64,000 bases of DNA, taken from positions 1 to 64,000 of the forward strand of contig NZ_NKHR01000004.1 of assembly GCF_014467285.1 (NCBI RefSeq), written 5' to 3'. Source of the DNA: Xenorhabdus sp014467285 (GTDB lineage Bacteria; Pseudomonadota; Gammaproteobacteria; Enterobacterales; Enterobacteriaceae). The position numbers were made by a program, and so were the translations under genes. Shown one piece after another: positions 1 to 8,740 of the stretch. The notes beneath the pieces are model-generated. The model saw only the letters and a program-made list of their open reading frames with translations. It had not been told where the DNA came from and did no database searches. The stretch's first letter is position 1, and each line of letters opens with the position of its first letter.

Positions 1-120
1 TTTAATCGAATTGCATTAAATGTGATTAAACAAAATACCAGTATAAAGGACAGTCAGGCCGCTAAACGCCGAAGAGCAATGTGGTCAGCGGAATTCCGTA
101 GTCAGCTTATATTTGATTAA
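1..120 (+). mobile_element. C-terminal end of an ISAs1-family transposase (gene enters from outside the window)
   Basis: Frame 1 is open from the first base to a TAA at 118-120 and encodes 39 residues. The tail (RIALNVIKQNT, KRRRAMWSAEFR, LIF) resembles the C-terminus of ISAs1/H-repeat transposases, which end in a basic LN(L/V)(L/I)(K/R)...KRK..A segment. The reading overlaps the end of the ATPase frame on the other strand, so the element sits inside that gene. Family assignment is by pattern memory only; that this is a transposase tail is more certain than the exact family. Confidence 0.7.
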
Positions 121-1095
121 ACTTAATACAAAGTGGAATCCCGCCCTGACCTCTATCTGGAGTTTTTCATCATCTACAGGGCTAATGTTCTCGTTATTGA
201 TGCAATTTAACTGAGACTCTAACTTCTTACGATAATCAATTGCTGAAATAATGTAATCTTTTTCTTTCAGAATCAAATCTATTTTATATGTGTCAAATTT
301 TACTTCAGGTTGCTCCGGAATTCCTGAAATGATAGATGATATTTTTGCTGCAACAATCTCTGCATTATGTCTTATTAGTTTCCATTTAAATGAAATGTTA
401 TCTATTTCATTTTTAATAGCACTTCTCTCCAAGATGTTATCATTGACATCCAAAGAAAGTAAAAATTCCAAAGCTCGCTTTTTAGATTCTTTTATACCAA
501 ATTGAGTTGGTATTGTGGCAAGTATTGAAGACCACCCTTTTTTTTGCTCAACAAACCATGCAGGAAAGAGAATTGATGGATATAATGGTGTGTCTTTACC
601 ATTATGATTTGGTACTTGTGGAATATGCCAATCAAGGAATTTAGAAAACCAGAAATAAAATCCTCGTTCTCTTTTAGCATCTCCCTCAAGGTGCAAAAAA
701 TAAGAACCAGTACTATCTCCATTTTCAGGACTAAACTCATTAATCGTTATGATATTATCAGGTTCAAAGCCAGCTATATTTCTCTTTAACTTTGCAAGGT
801 GATTCCGACTATTTTTAATAGTCAACTCAACAAATGATTTAATAACACCTATTTCTTTGCCCTCCTTATTGGTCAAAGCTCTAGTTAAAGATGGAGGAAA
901 TGGTATTTTTGCCCCACCTAAACCTAGTGCCTTTTCCATTCCAAGTGCATATGCAATGGCATTCATACAAGTTGATTTACCGTGGGAGTTTTCGACACGT
1001 AGAAGAAATAGCCCACTTGAAAAAGGGATATTAATACCATATGGACCATCAACAGTATTAACCGTTATTTTAAGAGAAATTATTTCAAAAGACAT
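85..1095 (-). pseudogene. SMC/ABC-type ATPase of an ABC-3C-like cassette, 3' end lost to an IS
   Basis: The N-terminal 40 residues look like an SMC/Rad50-type ATP-binding lobe with a Walker A motif (ENSHGKST, residues 35-42), followed by a region with coiled-coil character. The formal frame gives 336 aa, but the last ~21 residues are read from the IS end, so only about 315 native residues remain. Proteins of this kind usually need a C-terminal lobe with signature and Walker B motifs, and I see none here. The ATG lies one base after the stop of the upstream gene with GGTGGGG as ribosome site, so the three genes form an operon. Without the C-terminal lobe the ATPase is probably dead unless it continues on the far side of the IS. 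Confidence 0.65.
121..148. repeat. Probable terminal inverted repeat (right end) of the IS
   Basis: Directly after the transposase stop, the minus strand reads CAGGGCGGGATTCCACTTTG. ISAs1-family ends typically begin CAGGG, so the IS/host junction is placed at about 148/149. The other end and any target duplication lie outside the window. Confidence 0.55.
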
Positions 1096-1096
1096 A

Positions 1097-1564
1097 TTAC
1101 CCCACCTGAAATAGTTTTGTAATATTAGTTTCTGTCAAGCCTTTTTTATTTTTTTCTAGGATGGCAGATTCTTTTTTAAATACTTCCAGAGACAATAAAT
1201 TCATTGAAGAATGATTACCTTTTTCGGTGAGGTTGAACTTGCTATTTTCTTGGTTGAGAAACCCCTCTGCCAATAAAAGTTCAATAGCTCTATCCAGAGT
1301 TGGATCCATTCTGATTTCTGGTTTTATGCCATCCTTATTTAAAACCCAAAACGCGAAATCGTTAGAGTTTTTCTCTGATTTAAGCAACCAATTGATAACA
1401 TGTAATTTTTTTAGAGAGCACGAACCTGTTTTAGAAGCAACTAGTGTGAAAATAATTATAATTAGGCTTGCGCACCACATAGGCCTCATTTCACATGGAA
1501 GATGTTCTGGTCTTCTCGCAAATGTGAAGGGGCGTCCAATGATATCTTCTATTTTAATATTCAT
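1097..1564 (-). CDS. ABC-3C-like middle component, small helical protein
   Basis: A 155-aa protein of unknown biochemistry. It carries a hydrophobic stretch followed by SLKKLHVINWLLKSE (about residues 50-64), a pattern I associate with the 'middle component' of ABC-three-component systems: small winged-helix-like linkers encoded between an effector gene and an SMC-like ATPase gene. It begins 11 bases after the upstream effector and ends one base before the ATPase start. The hydrophobic run (SLIIIIFTLVA) is too short and isolated to call a membrane anchor. Family call is an inference from context and motif; a profile search would settle it. Confidence 0.5.
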   Translation of the reverse strand: MNIKIEDIIGRPFTFARRPEHLPCEMRPMWCASLIIIIFTLVASKTGSCSLKKLHVINWLLKSEKNSNDFAFWVLNKDGIKPEIRMDPTLDRAIELLLAEGFLNQENSKFNLTEKGNHSSMNLLSLEVFKKESAILEKNKKGLTETNITKLFQVG

Positions 1565-1575
1565 TTTTCACCATC

Positions 1576-2556
1576 TTAAAAATCCAACGGACATCTAATT
1601 AACCAGTCAGAAATAACACCCCAATTAATTTTTTCTAAATCTGACTCTTTAAGAGTTGGTATTTCTTTTTCAATATTTTCTTTCAAAACTTCCATTTGCT
1701 TTAGCATTTTCTCTCCAGGCTGCGCATTAGATAAACTCAGCATGGAAAGCCCAACCAAATTAGTTTCTCTTTGCTGTATACACTTATATACGATTTGATA
1801 GATATCAACCCAGTTCCTTTTTAATTCATCAAGAAGGTTTTGGTAATCAAGATATTTTTGTATTAAAAAGTGCCGATAACTATCTTGTACAGATTCAGAC
1901 GAATTGATCTTTGGAAGTTTTAAATTTAATTTTTCGAGAAAACCGATATTTTCTTCGATGAAAGAAACTACATTTTCTATTGTGGTATCATCAATATCCA
2001 AGTTTAACTGAAAATTTCCTCTACGAAGTAGTAACCTTTCTGTAATATAATCGTTATCAGTTTGCACAAGAATCTGAAAATCATCTGCCACATAAGGCAA
2101 ATTAAGCGCTCTCACTCGCAAGGATTTTTGTGTGCAATATTGTGTTAGTTTTGATGATTTACTATAAGGTGTAGCCAAAATCCATCGACTAATCTTTATA
2201 TCTCCAAACAATAATTCAAGATCAGATTTATATTTTTTTGTAAACTTTAAAATATCTGTACTTATTTTCCTACGTTGTGCTTTTACTAGCTTTTCAACAT
2301 CACTTGATTGTTCTGGTAAGTAACACTGAAAAACATGCCCAGATAGGGTATAACACTCGATGCCGAAATCACCATTTTGTGAATCGGGCATATCACAGCA
2401 ATTAGCTGGTTTATAATGTAAACGAATAATGCTCTTAAAGTATTGCTCCCATACTTTTGGGTCGCTGTTAGGGTCAGTAAACATTCCTAATCCATAGAAA
2501 TTGCTTTTCCTCAGTATAACCTCTTGTTCGATATGGAGTAAACTAGAGCCACTCAC
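1576..2556 (-). CDS. ABC-3C-like effector/C-terminal component with possible nuclease-like N-terminus
   Basis: A 326-aa protein starting at a GTG; no ATG is better placed. Near residues 60-80 it has GDFGIECYTLSGHVFQCY, reminiscent of the D-x-G-x-E...QCx core of restriction-endonuclease-like folds, though the usual Lys is replaced by Tyr. Next come KAQRRKISTDI and ISRWILATP, then a long helical C-terminal half. I recall homologues of this layout as first genes of ABC-three-component conflict systems. It is the first gene of the operon with the middle component and truncated ATPase. Catalytic ability is unproven and the Tyr in place of Lys argues for caution. Confidence 0.5.
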   Translation of the reverse strand: MSGSSLLHIEQEVILRKSNFYGLGMFTDPNSDPKVWEQYFKSIIRLHYKPANCCDMPDSQNGDFGIECYTLSGHVFQCYLPEQSSDVEKLVKAQRRKISTDILKFTKKYKSDLELLFGDIKISRWILATPYSKSSKLTQYCTQKSLRVRALNLPYVADDFQILVQTDNDYITERLLLRRGNFQLNLDIDDTTIENVVSFIEENIGFLEKLNLKLPKINSSESVQDSYRHFLIQKYLDYQNLLDELKRNWVDIYQIVYKCIQQRETNLVGLSMLSLSNAQPGEKMLKQMEVLKENIEKEIPTLKESDLEKINWGVISDWLIRCPLDF

Positions 2557-3007
2557 TATTCATCAATAAATATAATATGTTCTTCTTTCGCATAACACTG
2601 TACACAAACACAGTGATTGTGGCTAGCTTTTTTTATCATATTTTTTATCGCCCTATATTCCTGAGTTCAGCTCTCCGTTAGTTAATATATCAACTATGCT
2701 AACAATGTCCGTTTCTAGCACAAAGCCGCCTATCTGGTTAGGTTTCATTTAGATCATCAATAGTGCCAGATCGAGTCTCATTTGGTAATTACATTGATAC
2801 AACCAGTTCGCTTTTGTCCAGAATCAGGCTAAAGGTAATTTCCAATGATTTAGATGTAGTAGTTCAACCCCATACTGACGCGCTGCACTTGTCTCCTCCG
2901 AGTTACCGGGCTAATACATTAACCCAGTAACTCGGAGATCTGAAAGATCACCTGCCAGAGAAAACATTTTTACCTACCCCCTCCCTATTAAAGAATTATG
3001 GATAAAA
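2557..3007. other. Intergenic region between the cassette and the iteron cluster
   Basis: No supported gene. On the minus strand 2640-2563 can encode a 25-aa Cys/His-rich peptide (M-I-K-K...HCVCVQC) just upstream of the effector start, with a poor ribosome site; I do not call it a gene. The cassette promoter is expected here but I cannot pick it out with confidence. Confidence 0.4.
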
Positions 3008-3228
3008 CTGTTCACCCTGTTCACCTTTGAATAATTTTATTTAAATTCAAATTGTTAAATGGTGATGAGTTGAAATTAAACTCTTCACTACTCTTCACCC
3101 AACCGTTCACCTCCAACCAGAAAAAGGTGAACAGTGATGAATAGTTGTGAACAGTTTAAAAATAACCATTCACCCTATAATACATTGATATATATGGTTT
3201 AAATTATAGAGTGAACAGTGGTGAACAC
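3008..3228. repeat. P4-type iteron cluster, candidate replication origin (ori/crr)
   Basis: The 9-mer GGTGAACAG, or its complement CTGTTCACC, recurs. Exact copies lie at 3008-3016, 3017-3025 (tandem) and 3126-3134. Near matches lie at 3091-3099, 3103-3111, 3146-3154, 3166-3174, 3210-3218 and 3220-3228. The copies flank a very AT-rich block (3028-3062) that could serve as an unwinding element. P4 satellite alpha protein is known to bind type I iterons of this sequence at ori and crr. The cluster lies immediately downstream of the alpha-like gene, which supports a matching origin/replicase pair. Confidence 0.7.
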
Positions 3229-3270
3229 TTTTTTATATTTCTCTGAAAAATTACTGTAATCAGAGAAAAA

Positions 3271-5715
3271 TTATTCTTCTGGCAGGCTATTCCTTGTCAA
3301 TTTCGGCATCCATTCGATAGCCGTATCAAGATTCAGGCTCAGATTGCTGCGAATACCCTGTTTGCTTTTCTTGCGTAAATATTGCTGGCTGTACTCTGCC
3401 AGTGCGCCGGGCATATCCATGCCGAAACGAGTCACGGAAACAGGTTTATTCAGGTTATTGCCTTTCATATAAGCAAGATAGGCGTGATAGAGGTATTTAC
3501 GAGGATTGAACGGCATAATTTCCGCATTGCCAATTAACAAACCGTCAGCTTCATGGGAAGCAATAAGATAACCGCAAAAATCGACCAGTGGATCTGTGCC
3601 GCGTTTGATATCCAGCGCCTCCGCAGATTTCTGCTGCTCTGCCAGTAAACGCCTTGCGGCTTGTGGATCAGTGAACCGATGTAACAGATGCCGGATAATT
3701 ACGGGCAATTCAGCCGCAATTTTATCCCGCAGGAGTGGATCACGTTCATTTTCCGGTACGACTTCGGAAAAGTTAAAAATAACCCGACGCCGCGACACAC
3801 CACCACTGCGATCACTGAAACTCATGGCATTATTATTTACTGCCAGCACTACCGCAGGAATGCGGGTTGAATAAGGTTGTTTATGCTTTGGATCAATAGC
3901 AACTTCATCGCCGCCAGTAATCGCCTTGATGCCTGAACCATCACCCACATAGCGAGTTTGGTCTGGCAGGATGATCAACGAATAGCCAACAATCAACGCC
4001 CGTTCCCGTGGGTTTTCCAGTGCGGCCATGCTTGCAGAAACAGTATTACCCTTCCCTGCCAGCATTGAACAGATTTCGGCAAAGATGCTTTTGCCACTGC
4101 CTCCTGCTCCGGTGACTTCCAGAAAAAGTTGCCAGTCATAACGGTTCGCCAACACCATAAACAGCGCCGCTAGCACTCTATATGCTTTGTTTTCACAGTT
4201 AGCTGTTACCTGATTGAGCCAGCACCAGAATTGTGGCGCATGATCTAGCAGGGTTTCCCCCGAAACAGGGGAATTGAATTCAATGTCATTGGCAAGCAAT
4301 AACCAATCATTTTTACGGTGAGGCCGAAACTGGCAGACTTTCAGATCAAATACGCCATTACTAAACCCGATTAAGTGGCGTTCTGGTGGCTGCATCATGG
4401 GAAGTTGTAATTTCAGGGCATCTACGGCTGAACTAATACCATGTGGCGAATACGGTAGTTTCTCTACCATAAAAGCAGCCACCATTTCCCGCCTTAAATC
4501 ACGGTCACTGACCGGACGCCAGATAATACCGTCATAGTGATGAACGGTTTCCGAAGCACCATCCAGTGCCAGATCACCGTTATAACGTGCCAGTAATACT
4601 TCCCCGCGCTGGCTGGCTCCCATCTGACAGAGTGTCAATTTTGCAGGCTCGGCATCATTATTAAACTGAATGGCTGCTTTTTTCTTGATTGATGTCGGTT
4701 GATAAAGCCCCTGAGTAAAGGCTTGTTGTGCTATTTCCACACCGTGTTGCTGGCGATAATCGTCCCAATCAGCTTTATACTCTGTAGGCGGTAACGTTAC
4801 CCATCCGCTGATCGCTATGGCGGTTTTCTCTGCTGCAACCTTACCGATATTCTTTTTCAGCCTGCCGTTTTTGTCTCGTTCTTCCGGTTCGTGCCAGTCG
4901 TTATCAGCGGCAATGATGATTCTGGGGTTTGGATATTGAGCTCTAACCTGCTCGGCAACAATTAATAGGTTACTTTCATCAATCGCTGCCAGTACCACGC
5001 CTTTATGTAATTGACTGACTGTTAAAGCTGTAGCGTAACCCTCGGTAATGATGATTGTGTCCAGCGTTCCGGTAATCTCAGATACCGGGATAAAACTGCC
5101 TTTTTTCTGCGAACCGGAAATAAGGTGTTTTTCGCCGTTCGGCTTGATGATCTGTGCGCCAGTGATTGTGCCGCCCAGCGTTTGAGTAACCAGCAATAAT
5201 GAACCATCTTTTAACAACCGCTGATTGGAGCATTGCAGTCCCTTTTTCACCAAATATTGAGATTTCCCCGTAACAGCAGTGGCAACCAGTGCCGTGATGC
5301 GTTCTGCGATTGGTTTAGCGCTATGATTTGGTGTGTTAGTTGGCTTGGGTTCTGGCAAAGGCAATGCAAGCGCATCTGCAATAATTTTTGCAGCGTCAAA
5401 AATTGAGATCCCTTTGGTTTTAGCCACTAAATCCAATCCATCACCATAGTTCGGAGCGTCACACTGGCGGCAATGCCAGTTGCCGTGATGGTGATCGTCG
5501 ATAAAGTGGAAACGGTCAGTGCCGCCACAGACAGGGCAAGCGCCATGTTTACCCTTTGCCGGAATATCAATACCACAGGCAGGCAGCAGATTTTCCCAGT
5601 GATACATGGCGGATTTTTTTACGGTTTTGATAAGTTCGAGCGGTTTTTGTTCGTCTGTTTTATCTGAAGGTGTAAATTTAGGGTGAGTTTGGTTAGACTG
5701 TGTATCAGCCATCAT
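3271..5715 (-). CDS. P4 alpha-type primase/helicase (replication protein)
   Basis: Replication protein of P4-like satellites and islands, combining primase, SF3-type helicase and origin recognition. In order: a primase zinc ribbon CPVCGGTDRF...WHCRQC (residues ~40-70); a TOPRIM-like segment (IIITEGYATALT...IIIAADND); and a C-terminal SF3/D5-type helicase with Walker A GAGGSGKSIFAE and a later ILPDQTRYVGDG region. The C-terminus would be the iteron-binding part. I prefer the ATG at 5715, preceded by GAGGTAAC, giving 814 aa; an in-frame GTG at 5769 would add 18 residues. It follows the integrase on the same strand. The full length suggests an intact gene. Confidence 0.85.
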   Translation of the reverse strand: MMADTQSNQTHPKFTPSDKTDEQKPLELIKTVKKSAMYHWENLLPACGIDIPAKGKHGACPVCGGTDRFHFIDDHHHGNWHCRQCDAPNYGDGLDLVAKTKGISIFDAAKIIADALALPLPEPKPTNTPNHSAKPIAERITALVATAVTGKSQYLVKKGLQCSNQRLLKDGSLLLVTQTLGGTITGAQIIKPNGEKHLISGSQKKGSFIPVSEITGTLDTIIITEGYATALTVSQLHKGVVLAAIDESNLLIVAEQVRAQYPNPRIIIAADNDWHEPEERDKNGRLKKNIGKVAAEKTAIAISGWVTLPPTEYKADWDDYRQQHGVEIAQQAFTQGLYQPTSIKKKAAIQFNNDAEPAKLTLCQMGASQRGEVLLARYNGDLALDGASETVHHYDGIIWRPVSDRDLRREMVAAFMVEKLPYSPHGISSAVDALKLQLPMMQPPERHLIGFSNGVFDLKVCQFRPHRKNDWLLLANDIEFNSPVSGETLLDHAPQFWCWLNQVTANCENKAYRVLAALFMVLANRYDWQLFLEVTGAGGSGKSIFAEICSMLAGKGNTVSASMAALENPRERALIVGYSLIILPDQTRYVGDGSGIKAITGGDEVAIDPKHKQPYSTRIPAVVLAVNNNAMSFSDRSGGVSRRRVIFNFSEVVPENERDPLLRDKIAAELPVIIRHLLHRFTDPQAARRLLAEQQKSAEALDIKRGTDPLVDFCGYLIASHEADGLLIGNAEIMPFNPRKYLYHAYLAYMKGNNLNKPVSVTRFGMDMPGALAEYSQQYLRKKSKQGIRSNLSLNLDTAIEWMPKLTRNSLPEE

Positions 5716-5818
5716 CGTTACCTCGTATAACGGTTGTTGGTCAGACGCCTCAGATGTGTTGCTGCACACTGGGGCGTTGTTTTTTTATGTTACTTTTCTT
5801 AAAAAGATCGCTATATCT

Positions 5819-7033
5819 TTACGCCCTTTTGCCAAATTGTCCGAGCAGGACATTTTCGCCTCGTTCCAGCATATCCATATAATCGGCATACCATTGCAAC
5901 ATTTCCCGACGACCATCCAAATATTGAGCGTGGTTGTATGTACCTCGGATGCTGTTTTTATCGACGTGCGCAAGCTGTTTTTCAACCCATGCCGTGTTGA
6001 AGTCTTGATCGTGCAGAATGGTACTCATGGTGTGCCGGAATCCGTGACCTGTCGCCCGCCCTGAATATCCCATGCGGCGGATCATGGTATTGATTGCCAT
6101 ATCAGATATATGCTTTCTGTAATCTGTCCGGCTTGGGAAAACATACTGATAACTGCCGCTGATGGGCTGAATCTGCTTCAATAAATCGATAACTTGCTCT
6201 GATAATGGCACTACATGAGTACGGCGCATTTTCATTTTTGCAGCTGGAATTGTCCAAACAGCCTTATCTAAATCAATTTCTGACCACTCAGCTTTGCGGA
6301 GTTCTCCCGGACGAACGCCGGTTAATATCAGCATTCGCAAAGCCGTTCTGACTATCTGGCTTCCCATATATTTATCAATGGAACGGAGAAATTCAGGTAA
6401 TTCATCTACTGAAAGATGAGCGTAGTGTTCGCGTTGATGAGGGATAAAAGCACTCGCTAAATCTGGTGCTGGATTGTATTCTGCCCTGCCAGTAATAATT
6501 GCATATGTCCAAACTTCACCACAACGTTGGCGGACTTTCTTTAATTTATCGGTGACACCTCTTTTTTCCATAATAGAAAGGGGGTCTAATAATTCGAGGG
6601 GTTTTATTTCAGCAATCGGGCGATGACCAATATAAGGAAAAACATCTTTTTCGAAAGCGTCCATCATATCTTCACGATAACCAACAGACCACCGGTCTTT
6701 TCTTCCCTCGTACCATTCACGCGTAATGCTTTCAAAGGTGTTACTGATTTCTCCCTGAGCCGCCAGTTTCTTTTGTTTTTTATCTTGGTTGGGATCAATA
6801 CCTTCGGCTATCAGTTTCTTGGCTTCATCACGTTTTCTTCTGGCCTCTGCCAGAGTGATAAGTGGAAAAGTGCCAATGGCGAGTAATTTTTCTTTTCCTG
6901 CAATGCGGTATTTCAGTCGCCAGTATTTAGAACCGGTTGTCTTTACCAGCAGGTATAAACCGCCGCCATCTGATAGCTTAAAATCTTTATCTTGGGGTTT
7001 TACTGTTTCAACTTGTCGGGCTGTTAGTTTCAT
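5819..7033 (-). CDS. P4-family tyrosine integrase at tRNA-Ser
   Basis: Site-specific recombinase of 404 aa, full length for the P4 integrase family. The N-terminal arm-binding domain starts MKLTARQVETVKP and continues with LSDGGGLYLLVKTTGSKYWR. The catalytic domain shows the first Arg in TGVRPGELR, the H-x-x-R box in HGFRHT, and a C-terminal Tyr candidate in RGTYNHAQY. It is transcribed away from the tRNA-Ser gene lying 196 bp upstream, the standard arrangement for islands that insert at a tRNA 3' end. The adjoining segment 7048-7135 has repeated GGGGGTA/TACCCC words that may be arm or regulatory sites. Confidence 0.9.
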   Translation of the reverse strand: MKLTARQVETVKPQDKDFKLSDGGGLYLLVKTTGSKYWRLKYRIAGKEKLLAIGTFPLITLAEARRKRDEAKKLIAEGIDPNQDKKQKKLAAQGEISNTFESITREWYEGRKDRWSVGYREDMMDAFEKDVFPYIGHRPIAEIKPLELLDPLSIMEKRGVTDKLKKVRQRCGEVWTYAIITGRAEYNPAPDLASAFIPHQREHYAHLSVDELPEFLRSIDKYMGSQIVRTALRMLILTGVRPGELRKAEWSEIDLDKAVWTIPAAKMKMRRTHVVPLSEQVIDLLKQIQPISGSYQYVFPSRTDYRKHISDMAINTMIRRMGYSGRATGHGFRHTMSTILHDQDFNTAWVEKQLAHVDKNSIRGTYNHAQYLDGRREMLQWYADYMDMLERGENVLLGQFGKRA

Positions 7034-7047
7034 ATTTCTAGCATCCT

Positions 7048-7135
7048 TGCCCCCTCACAGTAATGGGGGTATTTTTTTAGGGGGTACAGAAAGTTACCCC
7101 TATATATACCCCCCTGACTGGGGTACATTGCAATA
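7048..7135. repeat. GGGGTA/TACCCC repeat cluster upstream of the integrase
   Basis: Between the integrase start and the tRNA, the words CCCCCT, GGGGGTAT, GGGGGTAC, TACCCCTA, TACCCCCC and GGGGTACA occur in both orientations within 90 bp. Such clusters next to int genes commonly serve as integrase arm-type sites or autoregulatory operators; that role is an inference. Confidence 0.4.
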
Positions 7136-7228
7136 GATGCCAGTAGACATTAATAGAGCGTTATTTGGGAGTTTTCGTTGATTTTACAGGGAAAAGTAGA
7201 CTTTAAGAGATGCTGCTAGAAGTGTAGA

Positions 7229-7316
7229 TGGCGGAGGAGGAGAGATTCGAACTCTCGGATGGTTTCCCATCGGCGGTTTTCAAGACCGCTGCCTTCAGCC
7301 GCTCGGCCACCCCTCC
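7229..7316 (-). tRNA. serT: tRNA-Ser (anticodon UGA)
   Basis: An 88-nt class II tRNA with encoded CCA. The acceptor stem GGAGGGG pairs with CTCCTCC (one G-U), the anticodon loop is CUUGAAA with anticodon UGA, there is a long variable arm, and the T-loop is GTTCGAATC. E. coli serT also lies next to the yccA/tusE region, so the location is conserved. Its 3' end faces the integrase gene and is the likely attachment site of the island. Confidence 0.95.
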
Positions 7317-7498
7317 GCGATGTCGAGCACTATAAACATCACTGTTCTCAATGTAAAGCATTTATCTGTTCAACTGCCGTCAATTTATTCATATTACTAT
7401 CTGTTGGTCTATTTATTCAGCATATTTGGCAATCTTTCTTGGGAATAGTGGTGATTTTTGCTAAATTGCAGCCATCGTAATTGGATGGTTAAAAAATT

Positions 7499-7828
7499 AT
7501 GTTGATATTTGAAGATCGTGAAATCGAAACTGATGCGCAGGGTTATCTAAAAAATAGCAGTGACTGGCAAGAAGCCATGGCTCCTATTCTTGCAGAACAG
7601 GAAGCAATCACTCTAACCGAACAGCACTGGGAAGTGATTCGTTTTGTGCGTGAATTCTATGAGGAATTTAATACTTCTCCCGCTATTCGTATGCTAGTTA
7701 AGGCAATCTCTCAAAAATATGGTGAGGAAAAAGGGAACAGCCGTTACCTTTATCGACTATTCCCCAAAGGGCCGGCAAAACAAGCAACAAAAATTGCGGG
7801 CCTTCCGAAACCAGTCAAGTGTATTTGA
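7499..7828 (+). CDS. tusE: TusE, sulfur relay protein
   Basis: Sulfurtransferase of the DsrC/TusE family, 109 aa as in E. coli. It accepts persulfide sulfur from TusBCD and passes it to MnmA for 2-thiolation of tRNA wobble uridine. The essential penultimate cysteine is present (C-terminus KPVKCI, Cys108), as is the conserved RFVREFYEEF...AIRMLVKAI core. It is followed on the opposite strand by yccX, the enterobacterial order. E. coli has yccA between the tRNA and tusE; it is absent here, perhaps displaced. Confidence 0.95.
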   Translation: MLIFEDREIETDAQGYLKNSSDWQEAMAPILAEQEAITLTEQHWEVIRFVREFYEEFNTSPAIRMLVKAISQKYGEEKGNSRYLYRLFPKGPAKQATKIAGLPKPVKCI

Positions 7829-7843
7829 TCTCTTCATCCGTCG

Positions 7844-8122
7844 TTAATGGCGGATTCTAAAATCAGTCATCTCTTCGACTTCACAAAATTGTGACTCGAA
7901 ATGTTCGATCTTGGCACCCGGTGGCCCTCCCTGTTCCAGCCAATGCGTTAACATTTTGATTTGCGTGTCATCACCACAAGCAACAATTTTAACGCTGCCA
8001 TCATTCATATTACGAACATATCCCACCAGCTTATTTTTCTTTGCCCAATGGTACGTTTGATAACGGAATCCAACGCCCTGTACCCGGCCGTAAACATAAA
8101 TAATAATGTTGTATTTGGTCAT
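7844..8122 (-). CDS. yccX: Acylphosphatase YccX
   Basis: Small cytosolic acylphosphatase hydrolysing carboxyl-phosphate bonds. The signature YGRVQGVGFRY carries the phosphate-binding loop and catalytic Arg; the catalytic Asn lies in VRNMNDGSVK. I choose the second of two adjacent ATGs (8122), giving 92 aa, the E. coli length; GGGAGGG just upstream is the ribosome site. An in-frame upstream extension to 8173 is possible but lacks family support. It converges on tusE with 15 bp between stops. Confidence 0.93.
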   Translation of the reverse strand: MTKYNIIIYVYGRVQGVGFRYQTYHWAKKNKLVGYVRNMNDGSVKIVACGDDTQIKMLTHWLEQGGPPGAKIEHFESQFCEVEEMTDFRIRH

Positions 8123-8284
8123 CATTACGTCCCTCCCAAAGAGATAGTAAGAACTTTGAAACGTCAAACCCACTTTTGGTATTGTATTTTATATACGCAA
8201 CAGCTAACCTGAAATTATGGGGTGGCGATCACATGCCATCTTAGTTTCAAAAATCATGCAAAAATTCCGGCTACCGGGTATGCA

Positions 8285-8312
8285 CTTGAAATTTACCTTA
8301 CTGCCCTTATAT
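8285..8312 (+). promoter_or_regulatory. Sigma-32 type heat-shock promoter for hspQ
   Basis: CTTGAAA (8285-8291), 12 bp spacer, then CCCTTATAT (8304-8312). This closely matches the sigma-32 consensus CTTGAAA-N11-16-CCCCATnT and lies 37 bp before the hspQ start. HspQ is a known sigma-32 regulon member in E. coli. Confidence 0.75.
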
Positions 8313-8348
8313 AAGAGTCATTGCAAGGTTTCTTTGGAGGTGACTATG

Positions 8349-8666
8349 ATGATCGCCAGCAAATTCGGTATCGGCCAGCAAGTACGACATAGGCTGCTGG
8401 GTTATTTGGGTGTTGTTGTAGATATTGATGCTGAATATTCTTTAGAACAGCCGCAGGAAAATGATATTGCATCTAATGCTACCTTACGTTCAGCGCCGTG
8501 GTACCACGTTGTGATGGAAGGTGATGATGGGCAACCCGTCCATACTTATCTGGCAGAAGCTCAATTGACTTATGAAATATCAGATGATCACCCAGAACAA
8601 CCTTCCATGGATGAGTTGGCCGAGTCAATCCGCAATCAATTACAAGCCCCACGACTACGAAATTAA
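8349..8666 (+). CDS. hspQ: Heat-shock protein HspQ
   Basis: Hemimethylated-DNA-binding-like small heat-shock protein that in E. coli modulates DnaA stability and Lon activity. The first 14 residues (MIASKFGIGQQVRH) and the C-terminal block EQPSMDELA..I..QLQAPRLRN are near-identical to E. coli. I place the start at the second of two ATGs (8349), after GGAGGTGACT, giving 105 aa; the open frame reaches further upstream but through the promoter. Heat control through the adjacent sigma-32 promoter is expected. Confidence 0.95.
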   Translation: MIASKFGIGQQVRHRLLGYLGVVVDIDAEYSLEQPQENDIASNATLRSAPWYHVVMEGDDGQPVHTYLAEAQLTYEISDDHPEQPSMDELAESIRNQLQAPRLRN

Positions 8667-8698
8667 ACGCTCTTACTTACCCTTGTTTAAACCATTCC

Positions 8699-8740
8699 AA
8701 TAAGGTGGTGCATAATAAAACGCTCACCACCTTATTTATT
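8699..8740. terminator. Bidirectional terminator between hspQ and yccU
   Basis: AATAAGGTGGTG and CACCACCTTATT form a 12-bp stem around a 14-nt loop with A/T tracts on both sides. It serves convergent hspQ and yccU and overlaps the yccU stop codon. Confidence 0.75.

Noticed and set aside
2563..2640. Minus-strand 25-codon Cys/His-rich ORF upstream of the ABC-3C-like effector
   Set aside because: Too short, weak ribosome site, no recognised zinc-binding pattern that pairs well; could be chance.
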